A DNA stretch of 64,000 nucleotides from Pseudomonas sp. SCA2728.1_7 (lineage in GTDB: Bacteria > Pseudomonadota > Gammaproteobacteria > Pseudomonadales > Pseudomonadaceae), in contig NZ_CP073104.1 in NCBI RefSeq assembly GCF_018138145.1, forward strand, positions 3,906,001 to 3,970,000, read 5' to 3'. Position numbers and translations under genes: made by a program. This document shows positions 46,368-57,090 of the stretch, one piece after another. Below the pieces are notes generated by a model that saw only the letters and a program-made list of their open reading frames with translations, searched no databases and was not told where the DNA came from. Every line of letters starts with the position of its first letter. Within the stretch, counting starts at the first letter, position 1.

Positions 46368-48047
46368 TTATTCAATCCGTTGTTCAGTGGCCAACGCGTT
46401 CGACGCGGTTGAGTTGCGCAAGCTCTGCGCCAGTTCGACCAGTTGCACGAACTCATTGCGCAAACCGAAGCGATCATCGCCACGAGCGCCACGGGCCAGT
46501 GTCTCCGTGTCTTTCAGGCTGAAGTCGCCGGTGTAACGGCCATCCTTGAGCTGCTGGGAAAACGCGGCAACGGCAGCAGCAAAACGCAGATCCTCGCTAG
46601 CCGGCGCGGTCTGATTGGCTATCGGCCGCTCGATCAGCAGACTTTTCCCACCCTCAGGACGTTGATAACGCACACGCAGCATCGCCAATTCTCCGCTTTT
46701 CCCGGAAACAACTGGCTCCGACTTGCCGTAACGCAGCGGCTCCAGCCAGCCCTTCTCGCCCGCCGGAACAATTTCGTACAGCGCGGTCACCGTGTGTCCT
46801 GCGCCGATTTCGCCGGCATCGACTTTGTCATTGCTGAAATCCTCACGCTTCAACGCTCGGTTTTCATAGCCAAGCAGGCGATACTCGCTGACCTGTGCCG
46901 GGTTGAACTCCACCTGCAGTTTGACGTTTTTTGCCACCACGGCGAGGGTCGAACTCAACTGATCCACCAGCACTTTGCGCGCCTCGCGCAGGTTGTCGAT
47001 GTAGGCGTAGTTGCCGTCGCCGGCGTCGGCCAGTTGTTCCATCAAGTGTTCATTGTAGTTATCCACACCAAAACCCAGGGTCGTCAGCGAAATCCCGGTT
47101 TTGCGTTTATCCACAGCCATTTGTTTGAGGCTGTCGAAGTCGCTAACGCCGACGTTGAAATCACCGTCGGTGGCCAAGAGGATGCGGTTGATGCCTTTGG
47201 GGATGAAGGCCTGCTGCGCCATTTGGTAAGCCAGTTCAATACCTGAAGCGCCGGCGGTCGAACCGCCCGCAGTCAATTGTTCAATGGCCGTACGAATTCT
47301 CGCTTTCTCGCGTCCGGAAGTCGGCTTCAGCACCACTCGCGATTCGCCGGCATACACCACCAGCGAAACGCGATCCTGATCGCGCAATTGATCGACCAGC
47401 AATTTCAGCGTGCTTTTGACCATCGGCAAGCCTTCGCGGCGATCCATCGAGCCGGAGACATCGACCAGAAACACCAGATTGGCCGGGGCCAGTTCCGCCG
47501 CGGCGCGGTCGGAAGCCTTGATACCGATGCGCAGCAAGCGGGTGCGCGGATTCCATGGCGAAGCGGCCAGTTCGGTGGTCACGCCAAACGGCGAGCCGTC
47601 GCTCGGCAACGCGTAGTCATAAGGGAAGTAATTGACCATTTCCTCCAGCCGTACCGCGCCTTCCGGCGGCAATCGGCCTTGATTGAGCAGGCGACGGACG
47701 TTGGCATAAGCGCCCGTGTCGACGTCGGCACTGAACGTTGAAACCGGGGTTTCGACGACGCTATGGATCGGGTTGTCGGCCAACGCCTGATACTGCTCGC
47801 GCTGCGTATCGCGATAGCCCTGTGGATAACTTTCACTCAACGGCATCGGCGCGCTGCCCGCGTTGGGCATCTTGTACAGCGCGCGCTTGGCCATTGAGGT
47901 GTCAGCCATGACCGCTTCCTGCTGAACCAGCACCTCAGGCTGCGCCGGCGCTGGCACAGCGGCGGAATCGGGTGTGGACGACGCACCGCAACCGGCGAGC
48001 GCCAGCAACACAGCAACCGCAACAGGACGCAAGAGAGGATGAGACAT
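46368..48047 (-). CDS. VWA-domain lipoprotein, YfbK-like
   Basis: Envelope lipoprotein of 559 aa. The start is MSHPLLRPVAVAVLLALAGC, giving lipobox Cys20; the longer frame adds ten residues without a ribosome site. A von Willebrand A domain lies at about 190-370 with a complete MIDAS site (FLVDVSGSMDRREG, TDGDFNVGVSDF). A YfbK-type N-terminal domain precedes it (VSTFSADVDTGAYANVRRLLNQG) and a DUF3520 C-terminal domain follows. It is the first gene of a three-gene operon with the ECF sigma and anti-sigma. MIDAS proteins bind partners through a metal; partner unknown. Confidence 0.9.
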   Translation of the reverse strand: MSHPLLRPVAVAVLLALAGCGASSTPDSAAVPAPAQPEVLVQQEAVMADTSMAKRALYKMPNAGSAPMPLSESYPQGYRDTQREQYQALADNPIHSVVETPVSTFSADVDTGAYANVRRLLNQGRLPPEGAVRLEEMVNYFPYDYALPSDGSPFGVTTELAASPWNPRTRLLRIGIKASDRAAAELAPANLVFLVDVSGSMDRREGLPMVKSTLKLLVDQLRDQDRVSLVVYAGESRVVLKPTSGREKARIRTAIEQLTAGGSTAGASGIELAYQMAQQAFIPKGINRILLATDGDFNVGVSDFDSLKQMAVDKRKTGISLTTLGFGVDNYNEHLMEQLADAGDGNYAYIDNLREARKVLVDQLSSTLAVVAKNVKLQVEFNPAQVSEYRLLGYENRALKREDFSNDKVDAGEIGAGHTVTALYEIVPAGEKGWLEPLRYGKSEPVVSGKSGELAMLRVRYQRPEGGKSLLIERPIANQTAPASEDLRFAAAVAAFSQQLKDGRYTGDFSLKDTETLARGARGDDRFGLRNEFVQLVELAQSLRNSTASNALATEQRIE

Positions 48048-48132
48048 GGGGGCTGACCTCGGGATGAAATTGATCATTCATCCACTGAGACGGGCAGCCC
48101 TTTCAGTTCGGGTTAAACGCCGCGAAAAAATT

Positions 48133-48693
48133 TCAGCGGTGATAACGCCGCACCGCACTGCTGTTACGCAGCACATGGCCTTTGATTTTTTCCATCAGCT
48201 CAGCGCGGGTCAGACCGGCCGGCAAGGCATCCGGGGCCAGATCCAGTGCGTAGATCTGGATGATGTAGTGGTGCGCACTGTCGCCCACTGGCGGGCACGG
48301 CCCCATGTAATGGGTATTGCCCTTGCTGTTGGTGCCGCCGACACCTTCGAACGCGGATTTGGCGCCGACGCCCGCGGCGATCTGGCGCGTGGTGGATTTG
48401 ATGCCGTAATGAATCCAGTGATCGACGCCCAGGCCTTTCTGGCCGTCCGGGTCGTGCATGACGATCGCATAACTCTGGGTACCGGCAGGACCTGCGTTCC
48501 AGCTCAGGGCCGGCGACTGGTTCTTGCCACCGCAGCCGGCTGCATCGCTGGCCGCGGCCGAGGTGAACAGGCGGTTATCGGAAACACCCGGAATGTTCAG
48601 GGTGAAACGCTCCTGGGCCTGCGCCGGAAACTGCACGCAAAGGGTGACGGCGAGGGCCGCCAGCCATGGGTTAAGAGAGGTCAATCGGGTCAT
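48133..48693 (-). CDS. YbhB/YbcL-family (PEBP) periplasmic protein
   Basis: Raf-kinase-inhibitor-like PEBP protein of 186 aa. The signal peptide is MTRLTSLNPWLAALAVTLCV to AQA. The ligand pocket markers are NQSPALSW, MHDPDGQKGLGVDHWIHYGI and the GPCPPVGDSAHHYIIQIYALD block. Bacterial members bind anions and have no settled role. The start was placed at the ATG giving a signal peptide; the frame is open for 72 codons upstream but that part overlaps the divergent promoter region. Monocistronic, divergent from the Rieske reductase. Confidence 0.85.
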   Translation of the reverse strand: MTRLTSLNPWLAALAVTLCVQFPAQAQERFTLNIPGVSDNRLFTSAAASDAAGCGGKNQSPALSWNAGPAGTQSYAIVMHDPDGQKGLGVDHWIHYGIKSTTRQIAAGVGAKSAFEGVGGTNSKGNTHYMGPCPPVGDSAHHYIIQIYALDLAPDALPAGLTRAELMEKIKGHVLRNSSAVRRYHR

Positions 48694-48832
48694 TCCGGGA
48701 GCACCTTGTGCAGTGGGGCCGTCGTCGGCCTGCAAACTATAGCTGTACCGTTCGTGCCGTGGCAGTGGCAAATGGCTGAACCTCGCACTACCGCGCAAAC
48801 TCACAAGAGAAATGCCCGCGAGGAAGCCGACC

Positions 48833-50356
48833 ATGCCCCTGCACCGTGTCGCCTGTATTGCCGATGTCCCTGAAGACCGTGGCCTGCAAGTTGAAATCGG
48901 CGAGAGCAAGATTGTGCTGCTGCGCGCTGGCGGGCAATTACGTGCGTTTCAGGGCGAATGCCCACATGCCGGGGCGCCGCTGGCTGACGGTGCGTTGTGT
49001 CACGGACGCCTGATCTGCCCGTGGCACAAGGCTGCGTTTCGCGCGGAGGACGGCGCGTTGTGCGAACCGCCGGCGCTCGACGGCCTCAAGCGCTATCCGC
49101 TGGAACTGCGTGGTGAGGAGGTCTGGGTCGACGATCAGCCGTTGCCGGATCCGCATGCACCTCCAGCGGATGATTCGCGGACTTTTGTAATCGTCGGTGC
49201 CGGGGCGGCAGGCACCGCGTGTGCAGCGGCGCTGCGGGAAAAGGGTTTCGGTGGCCGCATCGTCATGATCGACCGCGAGGCCGATGCCGGTTACGACCGC
49301 ACGGTGCTGAGCAAATTTGTCCTCGCCGGGGAAATGCCACCCGAGGAAGCGCCGCCGCTGCGAGATGAAACTTTCTATAAAGAGCAGCGCATCGAGCGAC
49401 TGGAAAACCAAATCACCTCGCTGGATGCTGCAAACCAGACGTTGCATCTGAGCGACGGTCAGTCCCTGCGCTATGACGCGGCCGTGCTCGCCACCGGCGG
49501 TGAACCCAATTCCTTGGAATTGCCCGGCGCCGACCTGCCGCAGGTCTTCGTCCTGCGCTCAAAAGCCCAGGCAGAGCAAATAATGAATGCCGCCAAACCC
49601 GAGCAACGCGCGGTGATCATCGGCGACAGTTTCATCGCTCTCGAATGCGCCTCGGCCCTGCGCCAATATGGCCTCGACGTCACGGTGCTGGCTCGGCACG
49701 CGATTCCCTTCGCTGCCCAGTTCGGCGAAGCCGTGGGCAAAACGATTCGCACGTTGCACGAAAAGAACGGGGTGAAATTCATCACCGAACACGAGGCCAC
49801 CGAGATCATCGGCGACGGCAAAGTCGAGGCGGTGCTGCTGGACAATGGCCTGCGGCTTTCTGCGGATCTGGTACTGGCCGGGATCGGTGTGCACCCGGCC
49901 ACCGAAGCTTTCGCGTCACTGCCGAGGGAAAAGGATCAGTCATTGCGCGTCGATGACGGCCTGCGTGTGAGCGAAAATCTGTGGGCCATCGGCGACATCG
50001 CCACGTTCCCGTTGAACGGCCAGTTGCAACGCATCGAGCACTGGCGCCTGGCTCAACAACACGCGCGTATCGCCGCTGCCAATATGCTCGGTGGCGACGA
50101 ACATTACCTCGACGTGCCGTTCTTCTGGACCTGGCATTTCGGCAAGAATTACGACTACCTTGGCCACGCCGAACACTGGGATGAGGTGGAGTTTCTTGGC
50201 GAGCCTGAACATCCGCCATTTATTGGTCTGTTCGGTAAAAACGGCATTCTGGTCGCTGCAGTCGCTTGCGAGAAGGAACGGGCGATGGCGATGCTCGCCG
50301 AGCATATGAAACAGCCGCTGCTGATGGAAGAGGCCTGGGCGCTGGTTCGCGACTGA
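48833..50356 (+). CDS. Rieske [2Fe-2S] / FAD-dependent NAD(P)H oxidoreductase, AIFM3-like
   Basis: Fusion protein of 507 aa. An N-terminal Rieske domain has ligands Cys43, His45, Cys62 and His65 (CPHAGAPL, CPWHKAAF). Then comes a two-dinucleotide FAD/NAD reductase: FVIVGAGAAGTACAAALRE near 118, AVIIGDSFIALECASALRQYG near 260 for NAD, and the FAD closing motif LWAIGDIATFP. A C-terminal dimerisation domain completes the ferredoxin-reductase fold. It may pass electrons from NADH to an unknown acceptor. The start at MPLHRVACIADV was chosen because GAGGAAG precedes it; another ATG lies seven codons upstream. Confidence 0.9.
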   Translation: MPLHRVACIADVPEDRGLQVEIGESKIVLLRAGGQLRAFQGECPHAGAPLADGALCHGRLICPWHKAAFRAEDGALCEPPALDGLKRYPLELRGEEVWVDDQPLPDPHAPPADDSRTFVIVGAGAAGTACAAALREKGFGGRIVMIDREADAGYDRTVLSKFVLAGEMPPEEAPPLRDETFYKEQRIERLENQITSLDAANQTLHLSDGQSLRYDAAVLATGGEPNSLELPGADLPQVFVLRSKAQAEQIMNAAKPEQRAVIIGDSFIALECASALRQYGLDVTVLARHAIPFAAQFGEAVGKTIRTLHEKNGVKFITEHEATEIIGDGKVEAVLLDNGLRLSADLVLAGIGVHPATEAFASLPREKDQSLRVDDGLRVSENLWAIGDIATFPLNGQLQRIEHWRLAQQHARIAAANMLGGDEHYLDVPFFWTWHFGKNYDYLGHAEHWDEVEFLGEPEHPPFIGLFGKNGILVAAVACEKERAMAMLAEHMKQPLLMEEAWALVRD

Positions 50357-50368
50357 CACAAACCCCTA

Positions 50369-50441
50369 TGTAGGAGCTGCCGAAGGCTGCGATCTTTTGA
50401 TCTTCAACGTCAAGAGATCGCAGCCTTCGGCAGCTCCTACA
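50369..50441. repeat. REP palindrome, GATCGCAGCC type
   Basis: TGTAGGAGCTGCCGAAGGCT with GCGATCT and its exact inverse around an 18-base loop. It sits between the convergent reductase and pgaD genes and probably terminates both. Confidence 0.9.
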
Positions 50442-50454
50442 GGGACTTTGCCAC

Positions 50455-50988
50455 TCAGGTAAGCCGGTTTACCGGTTCGCGATTATCGTCATCTTCAGCA
50501 TGCAGAAAGATCACGCACGGGTGCTCCAGCGGTGCCAGCGGCGGTGGCAATTCTTCCTTTTGCACCGGCCAGAAATGCGTCACCACATGGCTGATGTCGC
50601 CTTCCTGATCGTTGTGAATGGTCATCACCCCGGGCGTGCGCAGCTTTTGAAAGCGGTCATCACAAAGCTTGAAGCTCTTGCTCAGCCCTTCATCGTCGAT
50701 CACCGGCGACGGCAGCCTGCGCTGGGAAAAACTGCGACTCTTGCGCTGCTGATAACGCGCCCAGGAAATCAGAATCACCGCGTTGACCAAGGCAATCCAC
50801 AGATAAATCTGCAGGGTACCCAGCGCGTCGAACGCCGATTTATCGATCAGCGGCCCGCCCGCATGAGTGTCGACCAGCGGCCACAAGCCACGGATCAGCA
50901 GAAACAGCAGGCCAACCCAGGCCAGCACGGTGAGGATCACATCGATCACTACCAGAAAGGGCCGCTGGCGAGTCCGGATGATTTTCAT
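50455..50988 (-). CDS. pgaD: PNAG synthesis accessory membrane protein PgaD
   Basis: Inner-membrane accessory protein (177 aa) of poly-beta-1,6-N-acetylglucosamine (PNAG) synthase. Two membrane helices lie at about 12-34 and 58-78, followed by a cytoplasmic tail that is longer than in the E. coli protein (137 aa). In E. coli PgaD, together with PgaC, binds c-di-GMP. The gene overlaps the pgaC stop by four bases. The extended tail, with its acidic end ([10 protein letters not shown]), is the main difference. Confidence 0.88.
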   Translation of the reverse strand: MKIIRTRQRPFLVVIDVILTVLAWVGLLFLLIRGLWPLVDTHAGGPLIDKSAFDALGTLQIYLWIALVNAVILISWARYQQRKSRSFSQRRLPSPVIDDEGLSKSFKLCDDRFQKLRTPGVMTIHNDQEGDISHVVTHFWPVQKEELPPPLAPLEHPCVIFLHAEDDDNREPVNRLT

Positions 50989-52340
50989 TTGATGACCTCC
51001 TCTTCGTCATCGCCGATCGGTTTAATGCCCCGATCAGGACTGACCCAACGCGCACGTTTCTGATGTTGGCCGAACAGCACTTTGGGGAAGCTGACCAACG
51101 TGGTCAGCAGGCTGATAAGCCAGAACACCAACGGATACCAGACCACCCAGAACATCGTGCGGCCCAACCCCGGCTCATAGCGCCGGTCGATGACGATGCT
51201 GACCGCGAACTGCACCAGACAGACAAATGCCAGCAGCAATCCGGTAAACGCCGGCGGCATCAGATGATCCACCGCGATGGCTTCCGGCATGACCACAAAC
51301 TTGCCGACGGCCCAGAAAATCACCGACAACAGGAAGGTGAATGCCCACCCGGTCGACAGGCAGTATTCGAAGAGCAGCGGCCACAGGTAACGATGGCGGT
51401 ACTGCCAGATGCCACGAATATTCTTGAACAGCACTTCGGCACCGCCCTGCGCCCAGCGCAGTCGTTGCTTCCATAGCCCACCGAGGGTTTCCGGCATGAG
51501 GATCCAGCACAGCGCGCGCGGCTCGTAGAAGATGCTCCAGTGATCGAGTTGCAGCTTCCAGCTGATATCGATGTCTTCGGTGATCATGTCCGGGCTCCAG
51601 TAACCGACGCGGTTCAGCGCGGTACGACGGAACGCGACGATCACGCCGGAGACGGTGAAAATCCGCCCGAACACCCGTTGCGTACGCTTAATGAGCCCGA
51701 TGATCGACGAGAACTCACCGACCTGCACTCGCCCGACCAGCGTCGAACGCGTACGAATCCGTGGGTTACCGGTCACCGCGCCGAGGCGTGCGTTATCCAG
51801 CATCGGTGCCACCAGATAGGCTGCGGTGTTCGGCGCCAGCAGCGCATCACCGTCGATGCACACCAGATACTCACTGCGTGCCGCGATGGCGCCCATGCGC
51901 AGGGCCACAGCTTTGCCCTGGTTTTCCGCCAGATGCAGCACGCGCAGACGTGGGTCTTCCTTGGCCAGCGCATCGAGCACTTCGGCGGTGTTGTCCTTGG
52001 AGCCGTCGTTGATCGCGATGACTTCGATGTTCGGATAATGCTGGGCCAGCGCCGCATGGATGGTGTCGGCGGCGTTGTCACCTTCGTTGTAGCAAGGGAT
52101 CAGGATCGAGATCAGCGGCTCGCCTTCCAATGGTGGCGGCAAGGTGTCGTCCTGCCACGGCCAGTGGCGCTCCCAGTGCAGCCAGAAATACAGGCCGCCG
52201 GCAATCCACAAGCCGGACATGAACAACGGGTAGAAGAACACGAAGTCCATCAGGAACTGCCCGGTCACCAGGAAGATCAGCCCCAGCGGTACGCCGAGGA
52301 CGATCGCCAGAACAAGCAGGGCTAACAGTCTATCCAGCAT
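50985..52340 (-). CDS. pgaC: PNAG synthase glycosyltransferase PgaC
   Basis: Processive GT2 synthase (451 aa) that polymerises UDP-GlcNAc into PNAG at the inner membrane. The catalytic residues are Asp112 (INDGSKD), Asp163 and Asp165 (CIDGDALL), Asp256 ([11 protein letters not shown]) and the QRLRW motif at 292-296, at the same positions as in E. coli PgaC. Two N-terminal and about three C-terminal membrane helices flank the catalytic domain. It lies one base after pgaB and overlaps pgaD. Confidence 0.95.
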   Translation of the reverse strand: MLDRLLALLVLAIVLGVPLGLIFLVTGQFLMDFVFFYPLFMSGLWIAGGLYFWLHWERHWPWQDDTLPPPLEGEPLISILIPCYNEGDNAADTIHAALAQHYPNIEVIAINDGSKDNTAEVLDALAKEDPRLRVLHLAENQGKAVALRMGAIAARSEYLVCIDGDALLAPNTAAYLVAPMLDNARLGAVTGNPRIRTRSTLVGRVQVGEFSSIIGLIKRTQRVFGRIFTVSGVIVAFRRTALNRVGYWSPDMITEDIDISWKLQLDHWSIFYEPRALCWILMPETLGGLWKQRLRWAQGGAEVLFKNIRGIWQYRHRYLWPLLFEYCLSTGWAFTFLLSVIFWAVGKFVVMPEAIAVDHLMPPAFTGLLLAFVCLVQFAVSIVIDRRYEPGLGRTMFWVVWYPLVFWLISLLTTLVSFPKVLFGQHQKRARWVSPDRGIKPIGDDEEEVIK

Positions 52341-52341
52341 G

Positions 52342-54345
52342 TTATGGATTCCATTTGTTGGAGAGTGCAGGCCTTACGGTTTTCAGGTCCGGCAGGTTGT
52401 CGAGGAAGTTGTCCGGGTAGTAACCGAAACTGGTCGCGCCCTGACGCTTGAGGCGACCCATCCAGTCCGCCAGAAGGGCACCGTCGATGTCGGCCTGATC
52501 CTTTTTCGTCCAGTCGCGTGCCTGCAATTCGAACACCGTACGATCCAGCGCGCCGGGGCGCTTTTTGACCGTGGCCACCAGCGCTTCCAGCCACGGGCCG
52601 GACTCTGCCTGGGTCTGCTTTTCCATCAGCGGCATGGCCATCGGTGCCGTCCAGTCGTAGGTCACGAGGAAGTCATCGAGGTTCTGTGCGTACCATGCTT
52701 CGCTCTCGGGGTTGAGCATCGGCTCGGCGAAGATGTTGCGCGCGGTCTGCACTTGCGGACCGCGAATCGCACGGACTTTGGCGGTCAGCTCGTTGGTGAA
52801 GTCGATGAGGTATTGGCTCTTGAAGCGCGTCCAGCGCTGCATCGCTGCCGGATCGTCGCGCAATGCGCCAATCGAACCTGGCAAACCGTGGGCAGCGTAG
52901 GCTTTCAAGGCTTCAGGACCGGCATCTTCGAAATCCGACAGTACCGCGTCGTCGTGATAGAGAATGCCGTTGACCGAGGTCAGGCGCGCCACGTCTTCGT
53001 AGATTTCACCGATGATCCGTCGCACTTCAGGATCGAACGGCGACAAGCGTTGGTACTGATCCGGATCCACCGAGGTGATGCCGGTTTTCGGGTCCCAACG
53101 GGTCACGCGCGGCAGTTTCGAGTCGAGACCAAAACTCAGCACCGGCATCCACGCGAAGACCTTCACGTTAGCGCGGGTACGCAGTTGCCAGGCGACGCGG
53201 TTGAAAATATCCGCACGCACCGGCAAGTGACGGTTGGGGAAGTACAGCGAATGCACCAGGCCATCGCCCTTGGGATCGGCGAAGGCTTGCAGGAACACCG
53301 TGTTGGCGCCCAAGTCAGCGATGCGCTGCACCAGTTTTCCGAGGTTGATGTCCTGCTGCGCCGGATCCGGGTCGTAAACGTTGTCCAGATCAACATGCAC
53401 AACGCGCATGACGAAATCCGACTGCACGTCGACGATGCTGTTGGCGAAACGCTCGCCGTCAGGATCCGAAGCGACGAGAAAGCGCGGGCTGCTCATCAGA
53501 TTGTCGAGGGCGTCGAGACCGTCTTCGAGGGTCAGGGCCATTTCGTAGCCCGCCTCGCCGACTACCGTCAGCGATGTGCCGTCCGCCGCGCCATACGGCC
53601 AGACCCAGACGCGTGGTTTGTTGCCGGTGAGCTTGCGGATTTTTTCCGAGATGTTGTTCACGTCAGTGCGGATCCGCGCCTGGAAATCAGCCTCGGATTC
53701 ATAACGCTTGGTCACTGGGTCATAACGCCGGGTGGCCGCCGCAGGCTGCAGGTTGCCCTGCGGGTTGGCCAGAATACCTTTGTGATTGGCGTCGGTGTGA
53801 GCAGCGATTTCCACCAGCCCGGAGCGTGAGATTTCGCGGATCTGATCCCAGGTCAGAAAGTCGGAACGCGCACGCGGAGCACCGGCGAAATCCACCGGTT
53901 GATTGAGTGGCGTGTCGATCCAGCTGCCGACCGGCGCCAGCAACGCATGCCAGTTATAGGCGCGCAGTACCGGCAGGACGCGGGTGTAGAAACTCGAATA
54001 ACCGTCGTCGAAACTGAGCAGAATCGCTTTCGCCGGCAGTTCCGAACCACCCTTGCGCGCGGCCATGATCTGGTCGACGGTGACCGGTTTGTAGCCGTTC
54101 TCGCGCAGCCAGGCGAGTTGCTCGATCATGCGCTCGGTGCGCACCGCAACTACGGCCTGATCAGGATCGCGGTCTTCGACGTCGTGATAGGCAATGCCGA
54201 GCACGTGATTTTTCGGCCAGGGTTTTTCGCTGGCCGCCAGCGGACGCTCGGACGGCGGCGCGAAGGCCGGAGCTTGCTGGGCGCAGGCGCTGATCAGCAG
54301 CGCTCCCAGCAGAAGGATGAAACGCGAAATCAAAGGCATCTTCAA
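52342..54345 (-). CDS. pgaB: PNAG N-deacetylase lipoprotein PgaB
   Basis: Outer-membrane-anchored periplasmic enzyme (667 aa) that partly deacetylates PNAG for export. Lipobox Cys21 (LLISACAQQ). The CE4 deacetylase domain covers about 45-300, with metal/catalytic residues Asp113-Asp114 (SFDDGYSS), His183 and His188 (AAHTDANH). The C-terminal glycoside-hydrolase-like domain runs from about 310 to 620 ([42 protein letters not shown]). It begins six bases after pgaA. Confidence 0.95.
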   Translation of the reverse strand: MKMPLISRFILLLGALLISACAQQAPAFAPPSERPLAASEKPWPKNHVLGIAYHDVEDRDPDQAVVAVRTERMIEQLAWLRENGYKPVTVDQIMAARKGGSELPAKAILLSFDDGYSSFYTRVLPVLRAYNWHALLAPVGSWIDTPLNQPVDFAGAPRARSDFLTWDQIREISRSGLVEIAAHTDANHKGILANPQGNLQPAAATRRYDPVTKRYESEADFQARIRTDVNNISEKIRKLTGNKPRVWVWPYGAADGTSLTVVGEAGYEMALTLEDGLDALDNLMSSPRFLVASDPDGERFANSIVDVQSDFVMRVVHVDLDNVYDPDPAQQDINLGKLVQRIADLGANTVFLQAFADPKGDGLVHSLYFPNRHLPVRADIFNRVAWQLRTRANVKVFAWMPVLSFGLDSKLPRVTRWDPKTGITSVDPDQYQRLSPFDPEVRRIIGEIYEDVARLTSVNGILYHDDAVLSDFEDAGPEALKAYAAHGLPGSIGALRDDPAAMQRWTRFKSQYLIDFTNELTAKVRAIRGPQVQTARNIFAEPMLNPESEAWYAQNLDDFLVTYDWTAPMAMPLMEKQTQAESGPWLEALVATVKKRPGALDRTVFELQARDWTKKDQADIDGALLADWMGRLKRQGATSFGYYPDNFLDNLPDLKTVRPALSNKWNP

Positions 54346-54351
54346 ACTCTT

Positions 54352-56832
54352 CTAGAAGCGGAAAGTGAGGTCGACGAGCAGACGCAGATCGGTCTCCCGA
54401 TCCCCGTCGTAGGGCCGGTTGATCACACTGAGCAAACCGCCCACCTCGAACACGTCGTTCCAGGCATAGCGCTGGCCGTAACCGAGCAACGCCATGCCGC
54501 CGGTGCCGTGCTCACGCTGGCTGTACGTCCCCGCGCCGGCCTGGAATTGTTGGCTCCAGGCCGTTTCGTAGCGGTGGTAGAGCACGTGATTGACGTTGAC
54601 CAGCGGCATCACACTGAAGTCGGATTTGGGGTTGAAGTACGGCACGTCATCGGACTTGGAGTTGTGGCTGGTGCCGACTTCCAGTCCCGCATCAACCTGC
54701 ACGTTCGGCGCGCTGTAGACGCCCTCGCGGCCGGTGAGCAAGGCTTCGACGCGGTTGTTGCCGTCGCTGAAGTGCGACGGGCTGACCGACAGACGCCACT
54801 CGCGGCTTTCGTTGGCGCGCCAGCGAATGAAACCGCTGCCGCCATTGGCCTTGATGTCACTGTTGAGCGCGCGCAACGGCGTCTCGGCCGAGAGGTATTC
54901 GAGGCTGCCGCCGTACTGCCAGTGATCGTTGATGTCACGGGCGATCGCCAGCCGCGCGCCCTGTTTGTCGCCGAAACCGTAATCGTGATTGGACACTTCG
55001 GCTTCAAGGGTCATGTCACGAGTGCGGCGTTCCAGGCCAACACGCTGAAAGCGGTGGTGCCCGGTGCCTTCGGCGAAGTCGCCGGTGGCATACCCGGCCC
55101 CGGCGAACACGCGCCAGTCTTCATCGATCGGCGGGCTGTACAGGGTGGTCTGGATGCCAAAATCGCGGCTGCCACTGACGGCTCCGGCATCGCCGCTACC
55201 GCCACCATTGGCCTTGCCGCCGTAGGCTTCGACGCGCAGCTCGGACATGTCATGCACTTCGCGCTCACGGGCCAGACGCTGCACCTGGCGGTTATCCGGA
55301 TAGCGTGCGACGACGTTGTCGGTCAGCGCATCCATTTGCCGCCATTCCTGCAATTCCATCGCGGTGTGGGCCTGGCCAATTTCCAGGCCCATGGCGCGTG
55401 GCACCATGCTCTCGGTTTCCTTGAGCTGCATTTCTGCGCGGCGCGGCCAGTTACGGGCCAGGTATAAATCGGCCTGAGCCAGACGCAAACCGACGTTACC
55501 CGGCGCCTGATCGACCAGCGTCTGCAAGCGCTCCTCGCCATGGGGCAAGTCAGCGCTGTAAGTGCCGGCCTGCGCAGCCAGTTGCTGGGCGTCCATCCAT
55601 TCATCATTGGGGTTGCCGATCGGCAAGCCCTTGAGTTCGACACGCGGACGCTGGGACTTGGCGGCGTCCTCGGCGACTTTGCGCGCCTCGTCAGCGCGGT
55701 CGCTTTCCAGCAGCGAGTAGTACAGCGCAGTGGTGTCTACGAGTCGGTCGCCGACATCGGCATCCGGCGCCGCCAGCACTTGGCGATAGAGGTCGGTAGC
55801 GATTTCTGGCTGACGCTGATCCAGATAAGACGCCGCTACCCAACGCAGTGCGTAGGTCGGAATCTTCACGCCTTCGGCTTGCAGCTTTTGGGATTCAGTG
55901 ATGACGTCGGCGGTGCGCGCCCGGGCCTTGAGCGCGCCCATGCGGTCGATGCGCCAGCGAATCACGTCGTCGTGAGCCGTGGCGTCCGGTGTCCAGGTGG
56001 CGAGCAGTTTGTCGTAGTCGGCCAGTGCGCGGTCGGCGATGACGTAGCGTTCTTTTTCACTGCGGGTGGCGAGTTCGGCGAGACGCACGCGCTCGGCGGC
56101 CAGATCACCTTCGAGGCGACGCAACGTGACCGGATCGATCAGGCCCGGACGCTGATTGGCCAGACGCAACGCCGGTTCCGGCAGACGCGCCTTTTGCAGA
56201 GCAACCACGTATTCGCGAGCGACTTCCGGTTTGCTGCCGGCGCGCTTGAAGGCCTGATCGTATTCGAACAGAGCATCGTAAGGTTTGTTGTCACGGGTCA
56301 GGGCGTAGCCCAAGGCGAGACGGCGCGACGGATCATCAGGTTTGGCCGCCACCAGCGCCTTTGCGCGGCTCGCCGCTTCGTCGGGTTTACCGGCATCCGC
56401 CTGGGTCAGGGCCAGGCCCAGTTGCAGGTCGGCGTTATCCGGCTCCAGCGCCAAGGCCTTGTTGTAGACCTGCGTGGCTTGATCCCAACGCTTGAGGTTG
56501 CGATAGGCACGGGCGGTGGCGGTCAGCGCCTGAACCGGCAGGACGCGGTCGCGGCCCTGGGTTTCATAGACCTGCGCCACTTCGGCATCGAGGCCGGCCC
56601 AACTGGCAATTTGCAGGTGATCGCTGATCTGCCCGGTGGTCGACTGGCCAGGAGGCACCTGACGCAAAACCGTCAGCGCCGGCGTGGTTTGCCCGGCACG
56701 GGCGTCACGCACCATCTGATCGTAGGGTGTATCGGCAAACGCCAGTGCCGGCCAGAGCAATTGGCTGCACAGCGCGACTCGGAACAAAGGGCGTAAACCA
56801 CGATGTAATACAGGAACATCAATACGCGGCAT
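54352..56832 (-). CDS. pgaA: PNAG export outer-membrane porin PgaA
   Basis: Outer-membrane export protein (826 aa). A signal peptide covers about residues 1-33 (ending LAFA), a periplasmic TPR superhelix runs to about 510 (for example YRNLKRWDQATQVYNKALALEPDNADLQLGLAL), and a C-terminal 16-strand barrel from about 535 ends in LLVDLTFRF with a terminal Phe. It guides deacetylated PNAG through the outer membrane. First gene of pgaABCD. Its upstream region (56833-57033) contains no gene and no clear sigma-70 promoter that I can defend. Confidence 0.95.
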   Translation of the reverse strand: MPRIDVPVLHRGLRPLFRVALCSQLLWPALAFADTPYDQMVRDARAGQTTPALTVLRQVPPGQSTTGQISDHLQIASWAGLDAEVAQVYETQGRDRVLPVQALTATARAYRNLKRWDQATQVYNKALALEPDNADLQLGLALTQADAGKPDEAASRAKALVAAKPDDPSRRLALGYALTRDNKPYDALFEYDQAFKRAGSKPEVAREYVVALQKARLPEPALRLANQRPGLIDPVTLRRLEGDLAAERVRLAELATRSEKERYVIADRALADYDKLLATWTPDATAHDDVIRWRIDRMGALKARARTADVITESQKLQAEGVKIPTYALRWVAASYLDQRQPEIATDLYRQVLAAPDADVGDRLVDTTALYYSLLESDRADEARKVAEDAAKSQRPRVELKGLPIGNPNDEWMDAQQLAAQAGTYSADLPHGEERLQTLVDQAPGNVGLRLAQADLYLARNWPRRAEMQLKETESMVPRAMGLEIGQAHTAMELQEWRQMDALTDNVVARYPDNRQVQRLAREREVHDMSELRVEAYGGKANGGGSGDAGAVSGSRDFGIQTTLYSPPIDEDWRVFAGAGYATGDFAEGTGHHRFQRVGLERRTRDMTLEAEVSNHDYGFGDKQGARLAIARDINDHWQYGGSLEYLSAETPLRALNSDIKANGGSGFIRWRANESREWRLSVSPSHFSDGNNRVEALLTGREGVYSAPNVQVDAGLEVGTSHNSKSDDVPYFNPKSDFSVMPLVNVNHVLYHRYETAWSQQFQAGAGTYSQREHGTGGMALLGYGQRYAWNDVFEVGGLLSVINRPYDGDRETDLRLLVDLTFRF

Positions 56833-57033
56833 TCGTCAGCATCCTTACATGGCCAGCCGGGTCGCAATGCCCTCCTTGCCCTTTCGTAACGGTGGCCGCC
56901 AATACAGATGCAACGGCCAAGCTTAGTCAGGCAGTTTTGCACGCAAGCGCAGACCGATCTCCGGAACACAATAATTGTTCAGAATCGTGCTGGCGGCTCC
57001 GCCGGCACACCGAAAACCCGAACGCCAGACAGC

Positions 57034-57072
57034 AAAACGCCCGGCGTCTGTGCGATACAGAGGCCGGGCGTT
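57034..57072 (-). terminator. Terminator after the DUF945 gene
   Basis: AACGCCCGGC pairs with GCCGGGCGTT around a loop of about 17 bases, with TTTT after it on the minus strand; 19 bases after the stop at 57091. Confidence 0.75.
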
Positions 57073-57090
57073 GCTATCAAGAATGCAGAA

